A DNA stretch of 8,294 nucleotides from an archaeon (GCA_016550485.1 JABXGV010000030.1:1-8294), one strand, 5' to 3'. Positions 1-5,386 are shown, numbered from the stretch's first letter. Made by a program: numbers and translations. The notes: generated by a model not told the origin, from the letters alone.

Positions 1-47
1 GCAGCTATCACCAAGGGTCCGAGGAGAATGACCTCAATCGTCTTCAT
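1..47 (-). CDS. Possible start of a further gene, partial (hydrophobic N-terminus)
   Basis: Reading leftward from an ATG at 47, an open frame gives MKTIEVILLGPLVIA and runs off the window. It overlaps the last 14 bases of the AAA ATPase gene in another frame, as translationally coupled genes often do. The residues are hydrophobic after a short polar start, which would suit a membrane segment or signal anchor, but only 15 residues are visible. A GGA just before the ATG is too close to be a convincing ribosome binding site. It may be chance. Confidence 0.25.
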   Translation of the reverse strand, partial: MKTIEVILLGPLVIA

Positions 48-555
48 CTTCCTTTGTGAGAAAGGCGTGGGGGAACCTGATGATAAAGAGTGTTCGTCTA
101 ATGAAAGCGGGGTCAAGATTATTCCCACTCTGAGCCGCTAAAATTAGCAAACCTCTTGAGCGTTCCATCCTCTCTAAGAGATAGCTAATAGAGAGGTTCC
201 CATAACGGTCATGAGCGTCTCCCGCCTCACTTCGTTTTCCAAAGAGGGCGTCAGCCTCGTCGAAGAGCAGAATAACATCAGAAACTTCGGCAGCATCAAA
301 CAGCTTGTTCAGGTTCTTCTCCGTCTCGCCAATGTATTTACTCACAACTGCTGACAAGTCGATTCGGTACATAGGTAAATCTAACCTCTTCGCCAAGACT
401 TGGGCTGCCATTGTTTTCCCAGTTCTTGAGGGACCTGTGAACAGGCAGATTGCATTTACCCTCCCGGTCTTCCTTCGGGTTTTTTGAGTTGTCCAGAAGG
501 AGGCGATTTCATCAATCTTTTCTCGCTGAAAGGTGCGTAGGGTTTTCGGGCTCAT
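34..555 (-). CDS. Short AAA+ ATPase, contractile-injection-system (Afp15/Pvc15-like) type, lid domain missing
   Basis: Encodes 173 residues, essentially one AAA+ core. Walker A is GPSRTGKT (residues 41-48). The stretch MYRIDLSAVVSKYIGETEKN (62-81) and the Walker B region LLFDEADALFGKRSE (96-110), followed by DAHDRYGN, match the AAA family that accompanies phage-tail-like contractile injection systems and also occurs alone in bacteria and archaea. Two arginines, R153 and R154, sit where the family has its RRL arginine-finger region. Oddities: the usual sensor-1 TN is AQ (Q142), and the protein stops about 10 residues after the RFPF-like motif, where the family normally continues into the C-terminal helical lid. 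Relatives are usually longer at the N-terminus too. It could be a degenerate copy or a shortened stand-alone ATPase; no injection-system structural genes are visible here. The ATG at 555 has only a weak GGTGGTG upstream. The fold is clear, the function is not. Confidence 0.75.
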   Translation of the reverse strand: MSPKTLRTFQREKIDEIASFWTTQKTRRKTGRVNAICLFTGPSRTGKTMAAQVLAKRLDLPMYRIDLSAVVSKYIGETEKNLNKLFDAAEVSDVILLFDEADALFGKRSEAGDAHDRYGNLSISYLLERMERSRGLLILAAQSGNNLDPAFIRRTLFIIRFPHAFLTKEDEDD

Positions 556-582
556 CTTACACCACCGGGAACTAGGGGCAGG

Positions 583-593
583 TTGATAAAAGG
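583..593 (-). promoter_or_regulatory. TATA-like box for the AAA ATPase gene
   Basis: On the minus strand CCTTTTATCAA lies about 33 bases before the ATG at 555. A start of transcription about 25 bases downstream would give a leader of only about 8 bases. This is judged from spacing and composition only. Confidence 0.3.
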
Positions 594-635
594 ATTTGTG
601 TGTTTGAACTTTGCCCTGGGTTTCTGTTGTGATTG

Positions 636-649
636 GGAAAGGTTTAAAT
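636..649 (+). promoter_or_regulatory. BRE/TATA promoter of the DUF134-NifX-MinD operon
   Basis: Purine-rich GGGAAAGG (635-642) followed by TTTAAAT (643-649) looks like an archaeal BRE plus TATA box. Transcription about 25-27 bases downstream would begin at about 671-673, on or next to the GTG start at 673, so the first message is predicted to be leaderless. This agrees with the absence of any SD sequence before this gene, in contrast to the downstream genes. Confidence 0.55.
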
Positions 650-651
650 GG

Positions 652-671
652 TTATGAATATAAATTCATAA
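652..671. promoter_or_regulatory. Perfect 8+4+8 bp palindrome, likely operator
   Basis: TTATGAAT (652-659) and ATTCATAA (664-671) are exact inverted repeats around ATAA. The element fills the space between the TATA box and the predicted start of transcription and ends one base before the GTG at 673. A dimeric helix-turn-helix protein bound here would block the polymerase. The first gene encodes such a protein (DUF134), so autorepression is the simplest reading. That reading is an inference. Confidence 0.6.
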
Positions 672-672
672 C

Positions 673-1104
673 GTGCCAAGGCCAAGAAAACACAGGTTTG
701 TCAGTGAAAAACCACGGGCAACCTATTACAAACCCAGAGGAATCCCACTTGCAGCCCTCGAAGAGGTAGTGCTCACCGTCGATGAACTGGAGGCGCTCCG
801 ACTCGCAGACCACATAGGCTTTTCTCAGGTACAAACTGCGAAGCGACTGGGGATCTCCCAGCCTACGCTTCATCGCATCCTACGCTCAGCACGAAGTAAA
901 GTGGCGGACGCCCTAGCGAATGGTAAATCGTTGCGAATCGAAGGTGGGACATATACACTCCCCTCAAAACGATACTTCGAATGCTTCAGATGCCACCATC
1001 ACTGGGACGAACCCTTTGGAACTGGACGCCCCCAGCACTGTCCGCAATGTCAAAGCCCAGACCTGCACCGCTTGGCACACACTAGACATAATCCTACTCC
1101 CTAG
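673..1104 (+). CDS. DUF134 helix-turn-helix protein with C-terminal zinc ribbon, probable operon regulator
   Basis: Encodes 143 residues. The N-terminus (MPRPRKHR, then YYKPRGIPLAALEEVVLTVD, residues 18-37) and the block DELEALRLAD (37-46) are hallmarks of the DUF134 family (COG1342). A helix-turn-helix follows at about 50-72 (SQVQTAKRLGISQPTLHRIL), then SARSKVADALANGKSLRIEGG. Residues 104-126 add a zinc ribbon, C104-x2-C107 and C123-x2-C126. Members are taken to be DNA-binding proteins and are often next to, or fused to, NifX-type domains, as the next gene is here. The start is GTG at 673: the family N-terminus begins exactly there and the promoter predicts a leaderless message. It heads a compact five-gene operon and probably senses a metal or redox signal; the zinc ribbon may be structural or sensory. 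Its stop codon overlaps the SD of the next gene. Confidence 0.9.
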   Translation: MPRPRKHRFVSEKPRATYYKPRGIPLAALEEVVLTVDELEALRLADHIGFSQVQTAKRLGISQPTLHRILRSARSKVADALANGKSLRIEGGTYTLPSKRYFECFRCHHHWDEPFGTGRPQHCPQCQSPDLHRLAHTRHNPTP

Positions 1105-1115
1105 GAGGAAAAAAT

Positions 1116-1538
1116 ATGAAAGTATGTGTTTCAGCACAGGCGCCCTCATTGGACGCACCAATTGATCCACGATTCGGACGATGTGCAACATTCGTCTTCG
1201 TCGATTCAGAATCCCTTGCCTTCGAAGCCGCAATGAACCCGGGCACAATGGCAAGTGGAGGCGCAGGAATCAGCGCCGCTCAATTCGTCGCAGAACAAGG
1301 CTGCAAAGTTGTGTTAACTGGAAATGTTGGACCCAATGCCTACAATGCTCTAGCAGCTGCCGGAATCACGGTTTATGTTGGAGTTAGTGGCACGGTAAGA
1401 TCGGCAATTGAAATGTTTAAGTCTGGTCAGCTTGCCGCTACCTCGTCCGCAACAGCCCGTGCACATGCGGGTATGGGTGGTGGGCGAGGGATGGGTCGCG
1501 GAATGGGTCGTGGAATGGGCCGCAGAGGACAGAGATAG
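1116..1538 (+). CDS. NifX/MTH1175-type iron-molybdenum cofactor-binding protein with Gly-Met-Arg tail
   Basis: Encodes 140 residues. Residues 1-107 form a dinitrogenase Fe-Mo cofactor biosynthesis domain (NifX/NifB C-terminal/MTH1175 family, COG1433): a starting beta strand MKVCVSA, the motif IDPRFGRC (16-23), GGAGISAAQFVAEQGCKVVLTG with C63, then NVGPNAYNALAAAGI. The family binds metal-sulfur clusters; relatives include NifX, NafY and the Mo-Cu orange protein of Desulfovibrio. Visible cysteines are C4, C23 and C63. After residue 118 comes a low-complexity tail with three exact GMGR units and a final RRGQR, a type of tail seen on some archaeal members. The start at 1116 is set by AGGAGG (1103-1108), seven bases upstream. 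No nitrogenase genes are present, so the domain probably serves another cluster. The tail might bind RNA, a metal or a partner; this is unknown. Confidence 0.88.
   Translation: MKVCVSAQAPSLDAPIDPRFGRCATFVFVDSESLAFEAAMNPGTMASGGAGISAAQFVAEQGCKVVLTGNVGPNAYNALAAAGITVYVGVSGTVRSAIEMFKSGQLAATSSATARAHAGMGGGRGMGRGMGRGMGRRGQR
1488..1523 (+). repeat. Three tandem 12-bp units encoding GMGR
   Basis: Three consecutive 12-base units (1488-1499, 1500-1511, 1512-1523) each encode Gly-Met-Gly-Arg and differ only at two positions: the third base of the Gly codons and the third base of the Arg codon. An imperfect related unit (GGGR) precedes them. The substitutions are all synonymous, so the repeated peptide appears to be under selection rather than a recent slippage product. 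Confidence 0.8.
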
Positions 1539-1560
1539 AAACGGTAGCTAGGTGATGAAC

Positions 1561-1929
1561 ATGATGGAACGGATTGTAGTACCAGTTCTAGAAAAAATGG
1601 GAGAAGCTAGCCCAATATCCCCCCATTTTGGGCGAGCACCTTACTTCGCCATCGCTGAAGTCGAAGAAGGAATTTGGCAACTGGAGTTTAAAGACAATAC
1701 TAGTTCACATTTCGGAGGAGGAGAACGCCCTCCTAATATCCTTCTAAGCTTCAAGCCTGATGTCGTGATCACGGTTGGTATGGGGCCACGAGCCATCAGG
1801 ATTTTCCAAGCAGCAGGTGTTGCAGTGCTACAGGCACAAGCTAATACGCTTGGGGAAGTTCTCATTGCCTTCACTCGAAACGAGTTACGGGAATTAACTG
1901 AGGGATGCCGAGACGCCCGGCACAAGTAG
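1561..1929 (+). CDS. Second NifX/MTH1175-type cofactor-binding protein
   Basis: Encodes 122 residues if the ATG at 1561 is used. The family fold is visible: first strand ERIVVPVLE, the motif SPISPHFGRAPYF (17-29; compare IDPRFGRC in the preceding gene), a His-Phe-Gly-Gly stretch SSHFGGGERPP, and the late motif PDVVITVGMGPRAIRIFQAAGVAVL. Unlike its neighbour it has no cysteine in the core; the only one is C116 near the C-terminus, so any metal cluster would have to be held by H22, H50 or other side chains, or shared with a partner. Two dissimilar NifX-type subunits side by side suggest a heteromeric carrier. Starts at 1552 (GTG), 1555, 1561 and 1564 are all possible. AGGTGA (1550-1555), which matches the anti-SD, favours 1561 or 1564. 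Confidence 0.85.
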   Translation: MMERIVVPVLEKMGEASPISPHFGRAPYFAIAEVEEGIWQLEFKDNTSSHFGGGERPPNILLSFKPDVVITVGMGPRAIRIFQAAGVAVLQAQANTLGEVLIAFTRNELRELTEGCRDARHK

Positions 1930-1937
1930 TGACGCAG

Positions 1938-1956
1938 GAATTCTGTAACAGAATTC
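1938..1956. promoter_or_regulatory. Perfect 19-bp palindrome inside the operon
   Basis: GAATTCTGT (1938-1946) and ACAGAATTC (1948-1956) are exact inverted repeats around one A. The element lies 8 bases past the stop of the second NifX gene and ends 9 bases before the GGAGG (1966-1970) of the MinD gene. It could be an operator for an internal promoter, or an RNA hairpin that affects readthrough or mRNA stability. With a central loop of almost nothing, it suits a DNA-binding dimer better than a stable RNA hairpin. Confidence 0.5.
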
Positions 1957-1977
1957 AAAATTTGTGGAGGATATAAT

Positions 1978-2820
1978 GTGTTTCTAGCTGTTGCAAGTGG
2001 AAAAGGGGGAACTGGCAAGACCACCGTCGCCGTCAATCTAGCACTTTCACTGGAAACGCAGGTGCAACTGCTAGATTGTGATGCGGACGAACCCAACGTT
2101 CACACACTGCTTTCACTCGATGTTACTGAAACGAAACCAGTCACCACCATGGTTCCCCGTTTCGATGAGTCAAAATGTAAAAGAACAAAGGAATGTGCAA
2201 AATTCTGCCCGAATAACGCAATCTTCGTTAGTGAAAAGGGAATCACGTTCTTCCCCGAGCTCTGCTATGGTTGTGCAGGCTGTGTCATTGCCTGCCCAAA
2301 CGAGGCAATCGTGGAGGAGAACCGGCAAATCGGCGTAACCCACCACGGACAAGCTCACGGCATAGATGTGGTTTATGGTCAACTGGATGTCGGAGAAGCC
2401 CTTGTAGTACCTGTCATTAAAGCCGTCAAAGCGGCTGCTCAAAAAGACAAGGAAATCACTATCCTCGATTGCCCTCCAGGCGTGTCCTGTCCATTAGTCG
2501 AATCCGTTCATGGAAGCGATTTCTGCCTACTTGTCACCGAGCCAACCCCCTTTGGGCTACATGACCTAAAACTCGCGGTGGAGGTCATCCGACGTCTAGG
2601 AATTCCCCATGGTGTTATTGTTAACCGCGCCGGAATCGGTGATCAAGAGGTCTATTCCTACTGTGAGGAGGAGAAAATCCCCATACTCCTAGAGATTCCT
2701 AACAGCCGCGACATCGCTGAACTCTTCTCCGAAGGCATCCCCTTTGTCACACGAATGCCAGAGTGGAAAGCCAAGTTTCAGAACCTATTTCACGAGATTC
2801 AAAGGAGGCTCACTCAATGA
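1978..2820 (+). CDS. MinD-type P-loop ATPase with inserted ferredoxin domain (first of pair)
   Basis: Encodes 280 residues. It belongs to the MinD/ParA/SIMIBI group with an internal ferredoxin insert (COG1149). The deviant Walker A is SGKGGTGKTT (7-16) with the signature lysine K9 and P-loop lysine K14; LLDCDADEPN (31-40) is the switch region. The ferredoxin insert spans about 60-112. Its second motif is complete (C96-x2-C99-x2-C102-x3-C106-P), but the first has only C67, C73 and C77, with T70 in place of the second cysteine. The later DCPPGVSCP and the VTEPTPFGLHDL switch are also present. Such ATPases dimerise on ATP and are thought to couple nucleotide turnover to electron or cluster transfer. 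The GTG at 1978 is chosen because GGAGG lies 7 bases upstream and the family starts exactly here; an ATG at 1976 is out of frame. It overlaps the next gene by 4 bases. Confidence 0.92.
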   Translation: MFLAVASGKGGTGKTTVAVNLALSLETQVQLLDCDADEPNVHTLLSLDVTETKPVTTMVPRFDESKCKRTKECAKFCPNNAIFVSEKGITFFPELCYGCAGCVIACPNEAIVEENRQIGVTHHGQAHGIDVVYGQLDVGEALVVPVIKAVKAAAQKDKEITILDCPPGVSCPLVESVHGSDFCLLVTEPTPFGLHDLKLAVEVIRRLGIPHGVIVNRAGIGDQEVYSYCEEEKIPILLEIPNSRDIAELFSEGIPFVTRMPEWKAKFQNLFHEIQRRLTQ

Positions 2821-3692
2821 AAGAACTAGTGATTGTAAGTGGGAAAGGCGGAACGGGAAAAACAAGCCTTACCGCAGCCTTTGCTGCCCTTGCCGCTAAT
2901 CATGTGGTATCCGATTGTGACGTGGATGCACCGAACCTGCATCTGCTTCTCGCTCCGCAGGTGGAGAAAACAGAGGATTTCATCGCTTCAAAGGTCGCCT
3001 CCATCGACCCAGAGTTATGCACGGAATGTTATGCCTGTAAAGAATCCTGTCGGTTCGACGCCATCAGCGAAGAGCTAATCGTTGACCCCATCTTATGCGA
3101 GGGATGCGGTGTGTGCAAGCTCGTTTGTCCAGTAGACGCTGTCACACTCACGGACTCTCTCTCCGGTTACATCTACACCTCAGCCACCGAGTATTGCCCA
3201 ATGGCCCACGCGCTCTTGTTGCCTGGAGAAGCAAACTCCGGGAAACTAGTTGCGCGTGTCCGGCAACTTGCCAAAGAATTAGCAAAAGAGAAAGGGAAGG
3301 ATCTGCTGCTTGTAGATGGTCCTCCAGGTATTGCCTGTTCTACCATAGCAGCCATTAGTGGTGCCTCAGCAGGAATAGTTGTGGTCGAACCAACGGTCCC
3401 CGCTATCCATGATATGGAACGGGCACTGCAGCTGTTTGTCCACTTTCAGATTCCAGTGATGGTGGTAATTAACAAGTTCGATCTAAACCTTCAGAAGACA
3501 AAAGGTGTTGAAGCCTACTGTGCTGAACATGGTGTAGAGGTTATTGGCCGTGTCCCCTTTGACGACGTGATGATACAGGCTGTGGTCGCAGGTAAACCAG
3601 TCGTGGTCTATGCACCGAAGCACAAGCTAACACAAGCCTTGAGGGGTATCTGGGAGAAAATAGAGGAGAGGCTAGCGCACCACGATTCCTAG
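2817..3692 (+). CDS. MinD-type P-loop ATPase with inserted ferredoxin domain (second of pair)
   Basis: Encodes 291 residues, paralogous to the preceding gene. Walker A is SGKGGTGKTS (8-17, K10 and K15), followed by VSDCDVDAPNLHLLL. Two complete ferredoxin motifs follow: C68-x2-C71-x2-C74-x3-C78 and C94-x2-C97-x2-C100-x3-C104-P, enough for two [4Fe-4S] clusters. YCPMAHALLLPGEANSGKL (126-144), DGPPGIACS (168-176) and VVEPTVPAIHDMERAL are also characteristic. Paralogous pairs like this occur in orange-protein (ORP) loci and next to NifX-type genes in many strict anaerobes and archaea, and probably form a heterodimer. The frame is open upstream to 2763, but the ATG at 2817 is the true start: AGGAGG (2803-2808) lies 8 bases before it and the protein family begins there. 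The ATGA overlap implies translational coupling and equal amounts of the two ATPases. Confidence 0.93.
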   Translation: MKELVIVSGKGGTGKTSLTAAFAALAANHVVSDCDVDAPNLHLLLAPQVEKTEDFIASKVASIDPELCTECYACKESCRFDAISEELIVDPILCEGCGVCKLVCPVDAVTLTDSLSGYIYTSATEYCPMAHALLLPGEANSGKLVARVRQLAKELAKEKGKDLLLVDGPPGIACSTIAAISGASAGIVVVEPTVPAIHDMERALQLFVHFQIPVMVVINKFDLNLQKTKGVEAYCAEHGVEVIGRVPFDDVMIQAVVAGKPVVVYAPKHKLTQALRGIWEKIEERLAHHDS

Positions 3693-3729
3693 AATAGCTT
3701 ATGTGAACGTGATGTGCTACCTTCTCTGA

Positions 3730-4026
3730 CTAGCGTATTCGCTTCACTGGTTCACCGCATTGGCTGCAAAAATTGGCATCAACTGCTAGAGCGGTGCCGC
3801 AGTGTACACAGAAGTGGCTAACACGCGGTTCTAGTTGTGCTGGTGGGAACTCAGACTCAGCTTCCTGGGGGGGTGGTTGAATCTGCCCTCGTTGATAAAG
3901 GGTCCAGCAGCTCCCAGGACCATACTTCCATCCTGGTCGTTCCCATGGGGGAAGATGCGAGAATGGTCCATTTCCAGGCCAAGGGCCTTGGTTCCGTCGG
4001 CGGCCACGACCGCCTCGTCTTTGCAT
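3730..4026 (-). CDS. Small Arg/Gly/Pro-rich protein with C-terminal zinc ribbon
   Basis: Encodes 98 residues. The N-terminus is very basic and glycine-rich (MQRRGGRGRRRNQGPWPGNG), followed by an aromatic, proline-rich stretch (FSHLPPWERPGWKYGPGSCW, about 22-41), a Gln/Pro/Glu linker, and a zinc ribbon in which FCVHCGTAL and FCSQCGEPV supply two CxxC pairs at about 73-76 and 88-91. The G-P-W-P-G-x-G-P pattern recalls small DUF5320-like proteins found beside NifX and Mrp genes in anaerobes; this is a tentative match. The frame stays open to 4209, but the ATG at 4026 has AGGAGG 10 bases upstream and the residues before it look non-coding. It is transcribed toward the ATPase operon and away from the second DUF134 gene. 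Function is unknown; an adaptor for the cofactor proteins is possible. Confidence 0.7.
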   Translation of the reverse strand: MQRRGGRGRRRNQGPWPGNGPFSHLPPWERPGWKYGPGSCWTLYQRGQIQPPPQEAESEFPPAQLEPRVSHFCVHCGTALAVDANFCSQCGEPVKRIR

Positions 4027-4045
4027 TGTACTTTTGCCTCCTATG

Positions 4046-4089
4046 TGAATTGTGTGTGTATGCACAAATTCATTTTGTGATAATGCACA
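4046..4089. promoter_or_regulatory. Two operator-like repeats between divergent genes
   Basis: TGTGTGTATGCACA (4053-4066) and TGTGATAATGCACA (4076-4089) agree at 11 of 14 positions (TGTG-N3-ATGCACA), are partly palindromic, and start 23 bp apart, about two helical turns. The first is framed by TGAATT (4046-4051) and AATTCA (4067-4072), giving a larger imperfect inverted repeat. They lie downstream of the possible minus-strand TATA box, in a position to repress the zinc-ribbon gene, and immediately upstream of the plus-strand TATA box. Confidence 0.45.
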
Positions 4090-4090
4090 G

Positions 4091-4102
4091 AAATATATAA
4101 AT
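4091..4102. promoter_or_regulatory. TATA-like box, possibly shared by divergent genes
   Basis: AAATATATAAAT reads as a good archaeal TATA box on the plus strand. Transcription would start near 4122-4124, about 10 bases before the ATG at 4134, which has no SD. On the minus strand the same element could serve the zinc-ribbon gene, giving a leader of about 45 bases that contains its SD at about 4037-4042. Confidence 0.45.
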
Positions 4103-4133
4103 GTATCCAAGATGCAATCAAGACTGAATAACA

Positions 4134-4463
4134 ATGCGGCACCGACGAAGATGGAGAGGCAGGGGACGACCACCCAAGCCCGTAAGCCTTGGGCAGCCAC
4201 CCACACCAAACACCTTCACTCCGACTTTAGTTAAGAATCCCCATATAATCCTTCTAAACGCTTCAGAGCTAGAAGCAATGCGCCTAGTCGATGGAGAAGA
4301 CCTAGACCAAGAAGAAGCAGGGAAACGAATGGGAATATCCCGCGGTACAGTCTGGCGACTACTACAGTCCGCGAGAAAGAAGGTCGTCACCGCGCTAACC
4401 GAGAACCGCCCCCTCACCATCAGTACCGAGTCTGGTGACTCTGCACCCACTGGAGGGCGCTAA
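4134..4463 (+). CDS. Second DUF134 helix-turn-helix protein, without zinc ribbon
   Basis: Encodes 109 residues. The family signature is visible: basic start MRHRRRWRGRGRPPKP, then HIILLNASELEAMRLVDGED (37-56; compare DELEALRLAD in the first copy), a helix-turn-helix at about 58-78 (DQEEAGKRMGISRGTVWRLL) and SARKKVVTALTENRPLTI (79-96). The N-terminus is longer and more basic than in the first DUF134 protein, and the protein ends without the cysteine-rich extension, so the two regulators probably respond to different signals or pair with each other. The ATG at 4134 has no SD; a TATA box about 37 bases upstream suggests a very short leader. It diverges from the zinc-ribbon gene and converges on mrp, with only 27 bases between stops, so it looks like a single-gene unit controlling its neighbours. 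Confidence 0.88.
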   Translation: MRHRRRWRGRGRPPKPVSLGQPPTPNTFTPTLVKNPHIILLNASELEAMRLVDGEDLDQEEAGKRMGISRGTVWRLLQSARKKVVTALTENRPLTISTESGDSAPTGGR

Positions 4464-4490
4464 CACTTAACAATAGGCGGTGGGCCTTCT

Positions 4491-5357
4491 TCACTGTGTA
4501 CGTCGGTGACCAAGCCGTGGCAGCAAATTTTCAACAACCTTGTCAAAGGCCTTTGCCAATGGGGTATCAGGAGCCACCGCGATGAATGGTTTCCCTTCGT
4601 CAGAGAGCTGCATGGCTCGGTGATCGAAAGGCAGCGCACCCAAGAACCGGAGGTTGAGCTCCTTCGCGGCGTTGCGACCTCCACCGGAACCAAAAATATC
4701 CGTTCGCTTCCCACAGTGAGGGCAGTAAAAGCCGCTCATATTCTCGATAAGGCCCAAAACGGGAAGCTTCATCTTTCGTACCATCATTACGGCTTTCCGG
4801 GAGTCGAGGAGAGCGACCTCCTGCGGAGTAACGACAATAATTACTCCTTCTAGGTCGGGTAGTAGCTGCATGACACTCAGGGATTCATCACCAGTGCCCG
4901 GTGGCAAGTCGATGATAAGGAAGTCCAATTCGCCCCACATAACATTCGAGAGAAGTTCGCTGATAGCCCGCATCTTTAAGGGTCCCCGCCAAATAATGGG
5001 CGTATCAGGATCTTGGATTAGAAACTCCATGGACGCGACGCGGATGTTGAGGGGACCAAGAACTGGGGTGAGACCCGCTTCGCTGCCCATCATACGTTCA
5101 CCCTGGACGCCCAGCATCTTCGGAATATCAGGACCATGGATGTCAGCATCGAGGATGCCTACTTGGTGACCCCGCATTGCGAGGGCAGTGGCTAGGTTGA
5201 CGGCGACGGTGGATTTTCCGACCCCGCCTTTTCCGGACATGATAACGATTTTATATTTTACAGACTTCATCCGCTCGGTAACAGCCGAATCGGTCGTACT
5301 AGCAGAGCCCTTTGGACTCCGGCTTGAAGAAGGAGAAGATTTTGGCACGATATTCAC
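4491..5357 (-). CDS. Mrp/NBP35-type Fe-S cluster carrier ATPase
   Basis: Encodes 288 residues. Mrp/ApbC/NBP35 proteins bind a [4Fe-4S] cluster between two subunits and pass it to target enzymes. Seen here: deviant Walker A MSGKGGVGKST (40-50), ILDADIHGPDIPKMLG (68-83), IIWRGPLKMRAI (121-132), DFLIIDLPPGTGDE (145-158), the switch VVTPQEVALLD (175-185), NMSGFYCPHCGK (206-217) with the cluster-bridging C212 and C215, and IFGSGGG. The first 29 residues are Ser/Lys-rich and not part of the fold. The annotated start is GTG at 5357, which lies about 18 bases after the predicted transcription start; ATG at 5270 (MKSVKYKIVIMSGKGG) is a possible later start and would remove this extension. Neither has a strong SD. 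The gene diverges from cdhA, so it may supply clusters to CODH/ACS or to the NifX/MinD proteins. Confidence 0.93.
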   Translation of the reverse strand: MNIVPKSSPSSSRSPKGSASTTDSAVTERMKSVKYKIVIMSGKGGVGKSTVAVNLATALAMRGHQVGILDADIHGPDIPKMLGVQGERMMGSEAGLTPVLGPLNIRVASMEFLIQDPDTPIIWRGPLKMRAISELLSNVMWGELDFLIIDLPPGTGDESLSVMQLLPDLEGVIIVVTPQEVALLDSRKAVMMVRKMKLPVLGLIENMSGFYCPHCGKRTDIFGSGGGRNAAKELNLRFLGALPFDHRAMQLSDEGKPFIAVAPDTPLAKAFDKVVENLLPRLGHRRTQ

Positions 5358-5386
5358 TCTTCAAATAGGGACAAGATTCGTCTTAA

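Noticed and set aside
1641..2096. Minus-strand open frame of 151 codons opposite the second NifX gene and the start of the first MinD gene
   Set aside because: Both strands cannot plausibly code here; the plus-strand frames have clear family motifs and SDs, and this translation resembles nothing.
2763..2816. N-terminal extension of the second MinD ATPase
   Set aside because: It overlaps the end of the preceding gene for 54 bases, while the ATG at 2817 has an ideal SD and the family start.
3693..3729. Transcription terminator between the convergent MinD and zinc-ribbon genes
   Set aside because: No T-run or strong hairpin; only a weak TAGC/GCTA pairing and a short pyrimidine stretch.
4027..4209. 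N-terminal extension of the zinc-ribbon protein up to 4209, which would look like a membrane segment
   Set aside because: It would overlap the divergent DUF134 gene and its promoter; the ATG at 4026 has a strong SD.
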